Origin: Desulfovibrio sp.
GTDB taxonomy: Bacteria > Desulfobacterota > Desulfovibrionia > Desulfovibrionales > Desulfovibrionaceae
Assembly (NCBI RefSeq): GCF_019424165.1
Contig: NZ_JAHZAA010000020.1
Coordinates: 1-13,618 of the forward strand
Direction of reading: 5' to 3'
Length of the DNA: 13,618 bases
Positions within the stretch are counted from its first letter, which is position 1. The number at the start of each line of letters is the position of its first letter. A program made the translations under genes and the position numbers. Shown in pieces: positions 1-5,985 of this stretch. The notes under the pieces are model-generated. The model saw nothing but the letters and a program-made list of their open reading frames with translations. It did not search any database and was not told the origin of the DNA.

Positions 1-1034
1 GGCCCCCCCCTGCCTTCAAGCACGATCTGCCGGTCCCCCCGGAACTGCGCGGCAATATACCCTACCAGCCCCCTGAGGGTCACCACCTTGATGCCGCCCG
101 CGCATGAGCCGGGGCCGCCACCCACAAACATGAGGGCCATGAGCACCAGCAAGGTGGCCTCGCTCAGGCTGCTCATATTGACAGTATTGAAACCGGCCGT
201 CCGGGCCACCGCAGCCTGAAAAAAAGCGGTAAGAGCCAGATCAAAACCATCGCCCAGCGCTTGCTCGTTGCCTACCCGCCAGAACTCAATGATAAAGCCC
301 AGCGCCGCGCCCAACACAATAAGAAAAACCGTTGTCTTGAGCACAAGACGGCTGAAACGGCTGAACCTGCGCACAGGAATACCCATGCGCCCGCCGGAAA
401 TGATGCCGAGGGCTTCGCGCAGCACTCCAAAGCCGATACTGCCCAAAAAAACGCTGGCTGTGATGATGCAGTTGACCGTCACATCATCCCGAAAATTCAT
501 GAGGCTGTTGGGGCTGAGCGAGAAGCCCGCATTGCAGAAGGCCGAAACAGCATGAAAAGCCGCGCTGATCGGATGAAAAAACACAGGATCATGCCAGTAA
601 AGCAACAGGGCCGTGACAAGCTCGATGCTGAATACCAGAGCCAGCACCTGCAAAAGAAAACCCTTGAGGTTGAAGTCGTCGCCAAGCAGAGCCTGGCTCA
701 CGGCCTCGCGACTGGTAAATGGCACGTGGTTTCGCCAGAGCAAAAAAATGATGCTCGTATAGGTCATGACGCCAAGGCCGCCCAGCTGCACAAGAAAAAG
801 CAGCAGCATCACCCCCGCGGGGCTGAGAACAGCGCTGATGTCCACAGGTGTCAGCCCTGTAACGCAAACGGCCGACGTGGCAAGAAAGGCCGCATCTATG
901 GGGCTGAGGCTTTGGCCTTCCTGCAGGCTCGCCGGCATGTGCAGCAAAACTGCGCCCACGGCAATAACCGCCAGAAAGGAAACTACGGGCCATGTAAGAG
1001 GGCTGAAAAATCTGTTCCGCTGCATGCCCCCCAT
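1..1034 (-). CDS. TrkH/KtrB-family potassium uptake channel subunit (3' end cut by window edge)
   Basis: This is a membrane K+ (or Na+/K+) translocation subunit that normally works with a cytoplasmic TrkA/KtrA nucleotide-binding protein. About 344 residues are visible before the left edge. The family fold is a four-fold repeat of TM-P-loop-TM. Three P-loops are readable: SAVCVTGLT (about residues 54-62), AFCNAGF near the middle, and ARTAGFN in the third repeat. Each carries the conserved selectivity-filter glycine. After the third comes the gate-loop signature GGGPGSCAGGIK (about 306-317). The fourth P-loop should lie beyond the window, since family members are about 450-490 residues. The start is uncertain. 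ATG at 1034 directly follows a stop codon and ATG at 1025 is in frame, and neither has a good ribosome binding site. The partner gene is not visible and would lie to the left if co-transcribed. TrkH versus KtrB cannot be decided from this fragment. Confidence 0.9.
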   Translation of the reverse strand, partial: MGGMQRNRFFSPLTWPVVSFLAVIAVGAVLLHMPASLQEGQSLSPIDAAFLATSAVCVTGLTPVDISAVLSPAGVMLLLFLVQLGGLGVMTYTSIIFLLWRNHVPFTSREAVSQALLGDDFNLKGFLLQVLALVFSIELVTALLLYWHDPVFFHPISAAFHAVSAFCNAGFSLSPNSLMNFRDDVTVNCIITASVFLGSIGFGVLREALGIISGGRMGIPVRRFSRFSRLVLKTTVFLIVLGAALGFIIEFWRVGNEQALGDGFDLALTAFFQAAVARTAGFNTVNMSSLSEATLLVLMALMFVGGGPGSCAGGIKVVTLRGLVGYIAAQFRGDRQIVLEGRGG

Positions 1035-1267
1035 TTATGCCAGCCGCAGGAGGAAAGCAAGACGATGAGTCATATAGCCTTTGTGCCTGCCCGTGCATCC
1101 TTGAAAATATATGAAATACCGCAGCCCATGCTCCACTTCTGCCCGGGTTAAACCGTGAGGGGCAGCTCTTTGCCACGGCAAGCTCGCCCCCTGCCCCTGT
1201 ACCGGCCGCAAGCCTGCGGCCCGTCGTCAACCAGGCACGCCGTTTTTACGGAAGCGGCAACCTACAC
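1035..1267. other. Divergent intergenic region between the K+ channel gene and thiC
   Basis: No gene is supported here. The sequence holds two foldable stretches. One is a G-rich/C-rich inverted repeat pairing 1159-1165 with 1191-1197, which encloses a small TTGC/GCAA hairpin. The other is a 7-bp hairpin, 1204-1210 with 1215-1221, loop AGCC. Neither is followed by a T-run, so neither looks like an intrinsic terminator. The region should also contain the minus-strand promoter of the potassium channel gene, but I could not pick one with confidence. Confidence 0.5.
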
Positions 1268-1296
1268 TTTACATGCGCCTGTCGCGGGGATATAGT
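1268..1296 (+). promoter_or_regulatory. Sigma70-like promoter of thiC
   Basis: A -35 box TTTACA (1268-1273) and a -10 box TATAGT (1291-1296) are separated by exactly 17 bases. Transcription would begin near 1303, just before the first paired element of the TPP aptamer. That placement is the main support for the call. The boxes are read directly from sequence; promoter activity is inferred. Confidence 0.7.
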
Positions 1297-1303
1297 TTGC
1301 CCC

Positions 1304-1399
1304 GAGCTAGGGGAGCCGTCCAAACAAGCTGCATGGCTGAGAGTGGGATTTCCCAGACCCTTGAACCTGACGCAGTTCGCACTGCCGGAGGGAAGCCGC
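1304..1399 (+). promoter_or_regulatory. TPP riboswitch (THI element)
   Basis: This is the thiamin pyrophosphate aptamer in the leader of thiC. The conserved blocks occur in the right order. P2 pairs GGGG (1310-1313) with ACCC (1357-1360). P3 pairs AGCC (1314-1317) with GGCT (1335-1338). The invariant CTGAGA is at 1337-1342. An optional GGG/CCC stem precedes the ACCC. GAACCTGA is at 1363-1370. The P4/P5 arm is GCAGT-TCGC-ACTGC (1372-1385), and the closing GGAGGGAA is at 1387-1394. P1 looks short, with only GCT (1306-1308) against AGC (1394-1396) clear. The aptamer sits between a promoter and an intrinsic terminator, so TPP binding most likely causes premature termination ahead of thiC. Confidence 0.93.
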
Positions 1400-1401
1400 G
1401 G

Positions 1402-1433
1402 CCACAAGCTGTTCCGCTGCTTGTGGTTTTTTT
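1402..1433 (+). terminator. Riboswitch-controlled intrinsic terminator ahead of thiC
   Basis: An 8-bp stem CCACAAGC (1402-1409) / GCTTGTGG (1419-1426) with a 9-base loop is followed immediately by seven T (1427-1433). It lies 3-8 bases after the TPP aptamer and about 30 bases before the thiC start. This makes it the expression platform of the riboswitch. Copying of the left arm elsewhere in the aptamer suggests an antiterminator pairing. Confidence 0.88.
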
Positions 1434-1463
1434 GCGCCCTGCGTCGCAACCCGCGAGGCACAC

Positions 1464-2744
1464 ATGTCTACCACACTTTTTTCGCAGAACGCCGCATTGC
1501 GCGGTCTTCTGGACTCTCATCTGGACAGCCTGTCCGCTGAAGAGCAGCTTGACGCCCAAAGCGTGACTGCCGCCCTTGAGGCCGGAACTATGGTTCTGCT
1601 GGGCAACCCCGCCCATAAAGGACTCAAGCCCATTCTTGTGGGTCAACCCGCCAGGGTCAAGGTGAACGCCAACATCGGCACGTCTCCCCTGAGCAACTGC
1701 CCCCGCACAGAAGAACGCAAGATACAGGCCGCCCTTGAAGCCGGAGCCGACACGGTTATGGATCTTTCCATCGCCGGCGACCTGGACGCCCTGCGCCTCG
1801 GCATGCTGGAGTCCTGCCCCCGGCCACTGGGTACGGTTCCCCTGTACGCCGTGGGCCAGCGCATACTGGACGCGGAGCGCGACATCGCCAGCATGAATCC
1901 GGACGAGCTTTTTGACGAAATCGCCAAACAGGCCCGGCAGGGGGTGGATTTTGTCACCGTTCACTGCGGGCTTTCGCGGCGCGGGGCCGAAATGGCCGTC
2001 AAAAATAACCGCGCCCTGGGCATTGTTTCGCGCGGCGGTTCCATGCTGGCCCGCTGGATGCTCGAAAACGACCGCGAAAATCCCTTGCTGGAGCATTTTG
2101 ACCGCCTGCTCGACATCTGCCTGCCCTACAACGTCACCCTCTCCCTTGGCGACGGGCTGCGCCCCGGCGCGGGCGTCGATGCGGGCGATGCCGCCCAGTG
2201 GGAAGAGGTCATCAATCTGGGCCGCCTTGCCAAGTATGCACTTGAACGCGGCGTGCAATGCATGATTGAAGGCCCCGGCCATGTGCCTCTCAACCAGGTG
2301 CGCACCCAGATTCAGGGTATAAAGCGCCTCACCCACAATGCCCCGCTCTATGTTCTCGGCCCCCTGTGCTGCGACAGCGCGCCGGGTTACGACCATATCG
2401 CCGGAGCCATCGGCGGCGCGCTGGGCGTGGAAGCGGGCGTGGACTTTCTCTGTTACCTGACGCCCGCCGAGCACCTGACCCTGCCTGACGAGGCAGACGT
2501 GCGCGCCGGAGTAATGGCTTCGCGCGTGGCCGGGCATGTGGGCGAAGTGGCTTTGGGCCACCCCCGCGCCGTGGCGCGCGAGGCGGCAATGAACGCTGCC
2601 CGCAAGGCGCTGGACTGGGAAGGCATGACCAGGGCCGCCCTGGACCCGCAAATGCTTGAAAAACGGCGAGAAGACCACAAGACAGAAGAAGTCTGCGCCA
2701 TGTGCGGCAAGTTCTGCGCGGTCAAGATGCTTCAGGATCACTAG
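1464..2744 (+). CDS. thiC: Phosphomethylpyrimidine synthase ThiC (short anaerobe-type form)
   Basis: A radical-SAM enzyme that rearranges 5-aminoimidazole ribotide into hydroxymethylpyrimidine phosphate, the pyrimidine half of thiamin, in the cytoplasm. The protein is 426 residues. It has the ThiC core signatures, including VNANIGTS (67-74), GADTVMDLS and the IEGPGHVPL block. It lacks the extra N-terminal domain of the roughly 630-residue E. coli enzyme. The C-terminal cluster motif is CAMCGKFC, with cysteines at 411, 414 and 418. That is CX2CX3C, one residue shorter than the CX2CX4C of long ThiC proteins. The start is ATG 1464 with GAGG six bases upstream. The TPP riboswitch argues for ThiC and against the paralogue BzaF (5-hydroxybenzimidazole synthase), which is usually under cobalamin control. 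No other thiamin gene is adjacent in the window. Confidence 0.95.
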   Translation: MSTTLFSQNAALRGLLDSHLDSLSAEEQLDAQSVTAALEAGTMVLLGNPAHKGLKPILVGQPARVKVNANIGTSPLSNCPRTEERKIQAALEAGADTVMDLSIAGDLDALRLGMLESCPRPLGTVPLYAVGQRILDAERDIASMNPDELFDEIAKQARQGVDFVTVHCGLSRRGAEMAVKNNRALGIVSRGGSMLARWMLENDRENPLLEHFDRLLDICLPYNVTLSLGDGLRPGAGVDAGDAAQWEEVINLGRLAKYALERGVQCMIEGPGHVPLNQVRTQIQGIKRLTHNAPLYVLGPLCCDSAPGYDHIAGAIGGALGVEAGVDFLCYLTPAEHLTLPDEADVRAGVMASRVAGHVGEVALGHPRAVAREAAMNAARKALDWEGMTRAALDPQMLEKRREDHKTEEVCAMCGKFCAVKMLQDH

Positions 2745-2900
2745 AAGGCATTTTCACCGTAACGTGCTTGCGTAGCGGCGGAACGCCCTTGCTGCCTCTG
2801 GCCGTGACCAACTTCGCCAGAACAGTCGAAGCAGGCTTGCCTTGCGGGCACTGCGGGGGGATTTTGTAAAAATTCGCCCGTATCCGCACAGGGTCACACA

Positions 2901-2940
2901 GGACGCACAGCACAAGACAGCACAGGACAGCACAGGACAA
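2901..2940. repeat. Degenerate 10-bp tandem repeat, about four copies
   Basis: Four consecutive decamers are related to CACAGGACAG: GGACGCACAG, CACAAGACAG, CACAGGACAG and CACAGGACAA. The copies have no spacers and are far too short for a CRISPR array. The repeat is purine/C rich and could be slippage-derived or a protein-binding tract. Function unknown. Confidence 0.7.
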
Positions 2941-2979
2941 GGCAGCCATTTTACTATTGCCTTGCCAGAAGCCTGCCCT

Positions 2980-3013
2980 CCCGGCGCGGTCCCTTCAGGG
3001 GAGCCGCGCCGGG
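2980..3013. repeat. Strong GC-rich inverted repeat (hairpin)
   Basis: A perfect 10-bp stem pairs CCCGGCGCGG (2980-2989) with CCGCGCCGGG (3004-3013). A further CCC/GGG pairing lies within the 14-base interior. There is no T-run on either side, so a simple intrinsic terminator is unlikely. It could stabilise the 3' end of the thiC transcript, be a REP-like element, or be a domain of a small RNA. Confidence 0.6.
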
Positions 3014-3063
3014 GGATACTCACAAAAAGCTCGCGACAGGTCTCAACCCGCGTAAAAAAGCAG

Positions 3064-3094
3064 AAAAAGCGCCCGGACACGCCGGGCGCTTTTT
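3064..3094 (+). terminator. Intrinsic terminator downstream of thiC region
   Basis: The stem AGCGCCCGG (3068-3076) / CCGGGCGCT (3082-3090) has a 5-base loop ACACG. It is flanked by five A on the left and five T on the right (3090-3094), so it could work in both directions. It ends transcription from the thiC side before the next plus-strand gene pair. Confidence 0.85.
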
Positions 3095-3126
3095 CTCTAT
3101 CATGCATGCAGCCATTCCTGCGGCCA

Positions 3127-3155
3127 TTGACTCGCCGCATCGCCACGGGTATGCC
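3127..3155 (+). promoter_or_regulatory. Possible promoter for the DUF486-TSUP pair
   Basis: TTGACT (3127-3132) lies 17 bases from TATGCC (3150-3155), just after the preceding terminator and about 75 bases before the first start codon. The -35 match is good and the -10 match is weak. The call is inferred from position and spacing only. Confidence 0.35.
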
Positions 3156-3230
3156 TCTGGATTGTCCCGAACCACGGCGGGGCGGCTTCACTCCTGCCGC
3201 CCGCAGACAGACACGGCATACGGATGCGAC

Positions 3231-3578
3231 ATGAACATACCCATCCCTGCGGCCACCATTGGCCTTCTGGTTTTATCAAACATATTCATGACCTTCGCGT
3301 GGTACGGGCATTTGCGCTACAAGGGCGCTGCCTTGCCCGTGGTTATCCTTGCCAGCTGGGGTCTGGCCTTTTTTGAATACCTGCTTCAGGTGCCTGCCAA
3401 CCGCATTGGTTACGGGCATTTTTCCGCTGCCGAGCTGAAAACCATACAGGAGGTCATCTCCCTGACGGTTTTCATGATTTTTTCCAGCCTCTGGCTGCAT
3501 GAACCCCTGCGCTGGAACCACGTTGCGGGCTTTGCCCTCATTGTGCTGGCGGCCTGGATCATCTTCAAGGAGTGGTAA
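3231..3578 (+). CDS. DUF486 / DMT-like small integral membrane protein
   Basis: A 115-residue, very hydrophobic protein with about four predicted transmembrane segments. It begins MNIPIPAATIGLL and ends LAAWIIFKEW. Length and recognisable blocks (SNIFMTFAWYGHL, FEYLLQVPANRIGYG) match the DUF486 family of DMT-like proteins, distantly related to small drug/metabolite transporters. No substrate is known for this family. The start at 3231 is chosen because the conserved N-terminal helix begins there. A longer in-frame extension from 3102 would add low-complexity sequence overlapping the preceding promoter region. Only a weak GGAT precedes the start. The last codons contain the ribosome binding site of the next gene, so the two are translationally coupled and probably work together or share regulation. 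Confidence 0.85.
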   Translation: MNIPIPAATIGLLVLSNIFMTFAWYGHLRYKGAALPVVILASWGLAFFEYLLQVPANRIGYGHFSAAELKTIQEVISLTVFMIFSSLWLHEPLRWNHVAGFALIVLAAWIIFKEW

Positions 3579-3579
3579 C

Positions 3580-4365
3580 GTGGAACCAGGTCTCATCCCC
3601 CTGCTGGTGGGCATTGCCGCCGCCTTTGTGGGTGGCTTTATAGATGCCATCGCCGGTGGAGGCGGTCTTGTGACCATGCCTGCCCTGCTGCTTACGGGCG
3701 TGCCGCCGCATGCGGCTCTGGGCGCCAACAAGTTCAGCGCCTGTATGGGGACGTGCGTGGCTCTGGGCAACTTTGCCCGCAGCCGCCTTGTGCTGTGGCG
3801 CGTTGCTCTGGCAGGCCTGGCCTTTGCCCTGATCGGCTCATGGGCCGGAGCGCGCCTGGCCCTGCACACAGAGCCTGCCCTGCTGGGCAAAATTCTGGTG
3901 GGCCTGCTGCCTGTAGGCATGTGCGCAACCCTCATGCCTCGCAAGGAACGCGCGCGTGCTTACGGCGAGGCCCATATGAACGGCCCGCGCCTGTGGCTGC
4001 TGACGCCACTGGTATGCCTTGTCATCGGTGCATATGACGGGTTTTTCGGCCCCGGAACAGGCAGTTTTCTGATTCTTGCATTTCACTGGATTTTGCGCAT
4101 GGGCCTTATGGAGGCCTCCGCCACCTCCAAGGTGCTTAACCTTGCATCCAACTTCGCGGGCGTGGTGGTTTTTATGCTCAACGGCGTGGTGCTGTGGAGC
4201 CTGGCCCTGCCCATGGCCGCGGCCTGCTGTGTGGGCAACTGGCTTGGCAGTCGCCTGGCCATACGTGTCGGCCCGGCGGCGGTGCGGCGTTTTCTTATGG
4301 TTTCGCTGTCGCTGCTGCTGCTCACCCTGATCTGGCAGTTTTTTCTCGCCCCGCTCGTGCAGTAG
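3580..4365 (+). CDS. TSUP-family (TauE/SafE, YfcA-like) membrane exporter
   Basis: A 261-residue inner-membrane protein of the sulfite exporter/TSUP family, with seven to eight hydrophobic segments. It shows the two-fold family repeat. The first half has GGFIDAIAGGGGLVTMPALL, then PHAALGANKFSACMG. The second half has GAYDGFFGPGTGSFLILAF, then EASATSKVLNLASN. The start is taken as GTG 3580, one base after the upstream stop, because AAGGAG (3567-3572) sits seven bases before it. An upstream ATG at 3499 lies inside the preceding gene. Family members move sulfite, sulfonates or other organosulfur anions, but most YfcA-like members have no proven substrate. In a sulfate reducer, sulfite or sulfonate handling is plausible but only inferred. 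Confidence 0.9.
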   Translation: MEPGLIPLLVGIAAAFVGGFIDAIAGGGGLVTMPALLLTGVPPHAALGANKFSACMGTCVALGNFARSRLVLWRVALAGLAFALIGSWAGARLALHTEPALLGKILVGLLPVGMCATLMPRKERARAYGEAHMNGPRLWLLTPLVCLVIGAYDGFFGPGTGSFLILAFHWILRMGLMEASATSKVLNLASNFAGVVVFMLNGVVLWSLALPMAAACCVGNWLGSRLAIRVGPAAVRRFLMVSLSLLLLTLIWQFFLAPLVQ

Positions 4366-4394
4366 CCTGCGGCAACGCGGCAGACACACCATGC

Positions 4395-4434
4395 AAAAAA
4401 AATGGCGGCCCGGGCATTTGCGCCGGGCCGCCAT
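4395..4434 (-). terminator. Intrinsic terminator of the DUF1090 gene, possibly shared
   Basis: A perfect 12-bp stem pairs 4402-4413 with 4423-4434 around a 9-base loop. On the minus strand it is followed by eight T (A-run at 4395-4402). It lies 33 bases past the DUF1090 stop. On the plus strand it is followed only by CTTT, so termination of the exporter transcript there would be weaker. Confidence 0.85.
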
Positions 4435-4466
4435 CTTTACGTCAAGCGTAGTGACCAAAAATTCGG

Positions 4467-4880
4467 CTACTTGCCGGACTTCAAGGCATCACGGGCTTTT
4501 TCGGCTTCCCGCAGTTCGCTCTGGGCCTCCTGCAGCTTGTGCTTGCGTTTGGCGATCTTGCTTTCCTGCTTGTCCCGGGCAAGAGCCTTATCCAGTTCCG
4601 CCTGCCGTTCCTGCACTTTTTCCTGCTTTTCCATAACAGCTATTTCCGCTTCGGCCAGTTCACCGTCATCGGTGCACCAGGTGCGGACATTTTCCAAAGC
4701 CCGCTCAAGGCCTGCCGCCCTCTTTGCATTGTTGTGCTGCTTGGCAATATCAATCTGCCGCTGAATATGAGTCATTTTTTTCTGGCAGATGCCTTCGGCC
4801 TGCACATCACTGGCCCATACACAGAAAACCATGGCTCCGGCACACAGCGTAGCAATCATTGTTGTATAATATTTCATCAT
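4467..4880 (-). CDS. DUF1090 (YqjC-like) periplasmic protein
   Basis: A 137-residue exported protein. Residues 1-28 form a signal peptide (MMKYY, hydrophobic core, then VQA before the mature part). The mature region carries the DUF1090 core: ICQKK, IDIAKQHNNAKRAAGLERAL and VRTWC. Two cysteines (32 and 69) are likely to form a disulfide in the periplasm. Residues about 73-130 are a charged Glu/Lys/Gln coiled-coil segment ending EKARDALKSGK. The start at 4880 is chosen because GAGG lies five bases upstream; a second ATG follows directly at 4877. A longer frame reaching 4946 has no better signal. The family is best known from E. coli YqjC, whose role is not established. A function in the envelope is inferred only from the signal peptide. 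Confidence 0.85.
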   Translation of the reverse strand: MMKYYTTMIATLCAGAMVFCVWASDVQAEGICQKKMTHIQRQIDIAKQHNNAKRAAGLERALENVRTWCTDDGELAEAEIAVMEKQEKVQERQAELDKALARDKQESKIAKRKHKLQEAQSELREAEKARDALKSGK

Positions 4881-5447
4881 ATTTTCCTCTTTGCGCGTTA
4901 TACATAAGAAACATTCCGGCACCACAGCAGCCATGCCACCCCTCATACAGGCAAAAAAACAGCGTGCACGCCCCGTTGCCGGAATGCATAAAAACGGTCG
5001 TCAAACCGGGCAGACTGCTGCGGCAAGGACAAAAAACACGACGCTGATAACACGCCGAAAAGACATGAACAACGGCAAGATTCCGCCAGTCTGAAAAAGG
5101 CAAGACACAGGCTGCCTGAACGCATGTCAGAAGCGCGGGCGCTCCTGACTGCGCATCAAAAGGCGTTGCGTATAGAGCGTGCAGCTTGCGAAATATATTC
5201 GCAGTGCTTCAGACTTTCCACCTCGGCGCTTACCGGCGTGGCAAACAGCAGTGCTGCCTTCATGCCACGTTCTTCGACAGCGCTGGCGTGTTACCGCCGT
5301 GCCGGCGGTCCATCCACGCAGCCCTCAGGGCAATGCGGCCTGCAACAGTTCTGTCCGCATACACCACGAACGGCATGCACGAGGGCATATTCATCCCCTT
5401 GCCACCGGGCGGCAAAAGCAAGACGTGCCGAAAATTCGCCTGAAGAA
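4881..5447. other. 567-base stretch without a supported gene
   Basis: Both strands have open frames here, including a long plus-strand one from 5124. None has a plausible start, family resemblance or balanced composition, and that frame runs antisense through the lipoprotein gene. The only clear structure is a small hairpin ACCGCC-GTGCC-GGCGGT (5293-5309). The region must hold the promoter of the DUF1090 gene and the end of the lipoprotein transcript, but I see no clean promoter or terminator. A decayed gene is possible but unproven. Confidence 0.45.
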
Positions 5448-5774
5448 CTAGTTTATCATTTCAATATAGTAACGGCTGTCCGCTGTTTCCGGCAGCTCAA
5501 ATTCAAGAGCATACCTGAGCTCGGTGGCGCTTTCGGCGGACTTGTTTCCCATAACGGCTGTGACCACGCATTTACAGGAGTTTTTGTCCGCACTCGTGGT
5601 CTTGAAGCTCTCAAAGCTGATATGCGGATCCTTTATGCCCAGTTCCTGCGCATAGGATTGCATGATTTTTTTGGCATATTTTTTACCATCGCTGGAATCA
5701 CACTCCGGCGATGAGCTACAACCCGCTACAAACATAGCAAGAAAAGCCGCTGCCACCATTTTTGTTTTCAGCAT
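5448..5774 (-). CDS. Small hypothetical lipoprotein
   Basis: A 108-residue protein with a lipoprotein signal: MLKTK, a hydrophobic stretch, then the lipobox VAGC with the lipidated cysteine at residue 19. It is followed by SSS and a mature domain of about 85 residues with three more cysteines (25, 67 and 69, the last two as CKC). The visible blocks are KKYAKKIMQSYAQELGI and YALEFELPETADSRYYIEMI. I do not recognise the family. A ribosome binding site AAGGAGA sits six bases before ATG 5774, which fixes the start. It is probably anchored in the inner or outer membrane facing the periplasm. It stands alone between the DUF1090 gene and the terminator at 5927, with its own likely promoter. Confidence 0.82.
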   Translation of the reverse strand: MLKTKMVAAAFLAMFVAGCSSSPECDSSDGKKYAKKIMQSYAQELGIKDPHISFESFKTTSADKNSCKCVVTAVMGNKSAESATELRYALEFELPETADSRYYIEMIN

Positions 5775-5833
5775 GGTTGTCTCCTTGATCCTGTTTTGCC
5801 GGACGGGTAAAGCGTACGGTTCCGCACAGTAAA

Positions 5834-5862
5834 GCTATGACAAATATTCACCACCCGGTCAA
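5834..5862 (-). promoter_or_regulatory. Possible promoter of the lipoprotein gene
   Basis: On the minus strand TTGACC (5857-5862) is 17 bases from CATAGC (5834-5839), about 60 bases before the lipoprotein start. The -35 box is good and the -10 box poor, so the call is tentative. Confidence 0.3.
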
Positions 5863-5926
5863 ACCGATCTGTGCCGGACGGACACGCCCCCGCGCCGTGC
5901 TGGTCCACATATTTCAACATACCAGT

Positions 5927-5966
5927 ATAAATGAAAAATCCCGCCGAAGCGGGATTTTTCATTTAT
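5927..5966. terminator. Perfect 18-bp intrinsic terminator, bidirectional form
   Basis: Bases 5927-5944 and 5949-5966 are perfect reverse complements around a CGAA tetraloop. The core is TCCCGC/GCGGGA, with A-runs on the left and T-runs on the right. The minus-strand reading follows the UPF0210 stop at 5986 by about 20 bases, so its main job is to end the ACT-UPF0210 transcript before the lipoprotein promoter. Confidence 0.9.
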
Positions 5967-5985
5967 AGCGCGTTTGTAAGCGCCA

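Larger units (their letters stand above)
2745..3063. other. Structured intergenic region downstream of thiC, no convincing gene
   Basis: No reading frame here resembles a protein. A 145-codon minus-strand frame is rich in Arg, Cys and Leu and looks like chance coding through repeats. Visible structure comprises a degenerate decamer repeat (2901-2940) and a strong GC hairpin (2980-3013). The thiC stop is more than 300 bases before the intrinsic terminator at 3064-3094. This span is therefore either a long 3' UTR or a separate small RNA. Confidence 0.5.

Noticed and set aside
261..1151. 296-codon plus-strand frame at the left end
   Set aside because: It is antisense to the TrkH/KtrB gene, which has clear P-loop motifs. 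The plus-strand product is a low-complexity His/Lys/Gln/Ala mixture.
1269..2741. 490-codon open frame antisense to the whole of thiC
   Set aside because: It mirrors thiC almost end to end, has no ribosome binding site or family resemblance, and is typical of high-GC antisense frames.
1464..2744. BzaF (5-hydroxybenzimidazole synthase) as an alternative to ThiC
   Set aside because: The leader is a TPP riboswitch, not a cobalamin one, and no other bza or cobalamin gene is adjacent. Kept as ThiC.
2901..2940. Possible CRISPR or direct-repeat array
   Set aside because: Units are only 10 bp, contiguous and degenerate, with no spacers and no cas genes nearby.
2754..3191. 145-codon minus-strand frame downstream of thiC
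   Set aside because: It runs through the decamer repeat, the GC hairpin and the terminator, and its Cys/Leu and Arg-rich segments reflect those repeats.
5124..5714. 196-codon plus-strand frame overlapping the lipoprotein
   Set aside because: The lipoprotein on the opposite strand has a lipobox and strong ribosome binding site; this frame has neither and no recognisable domain.
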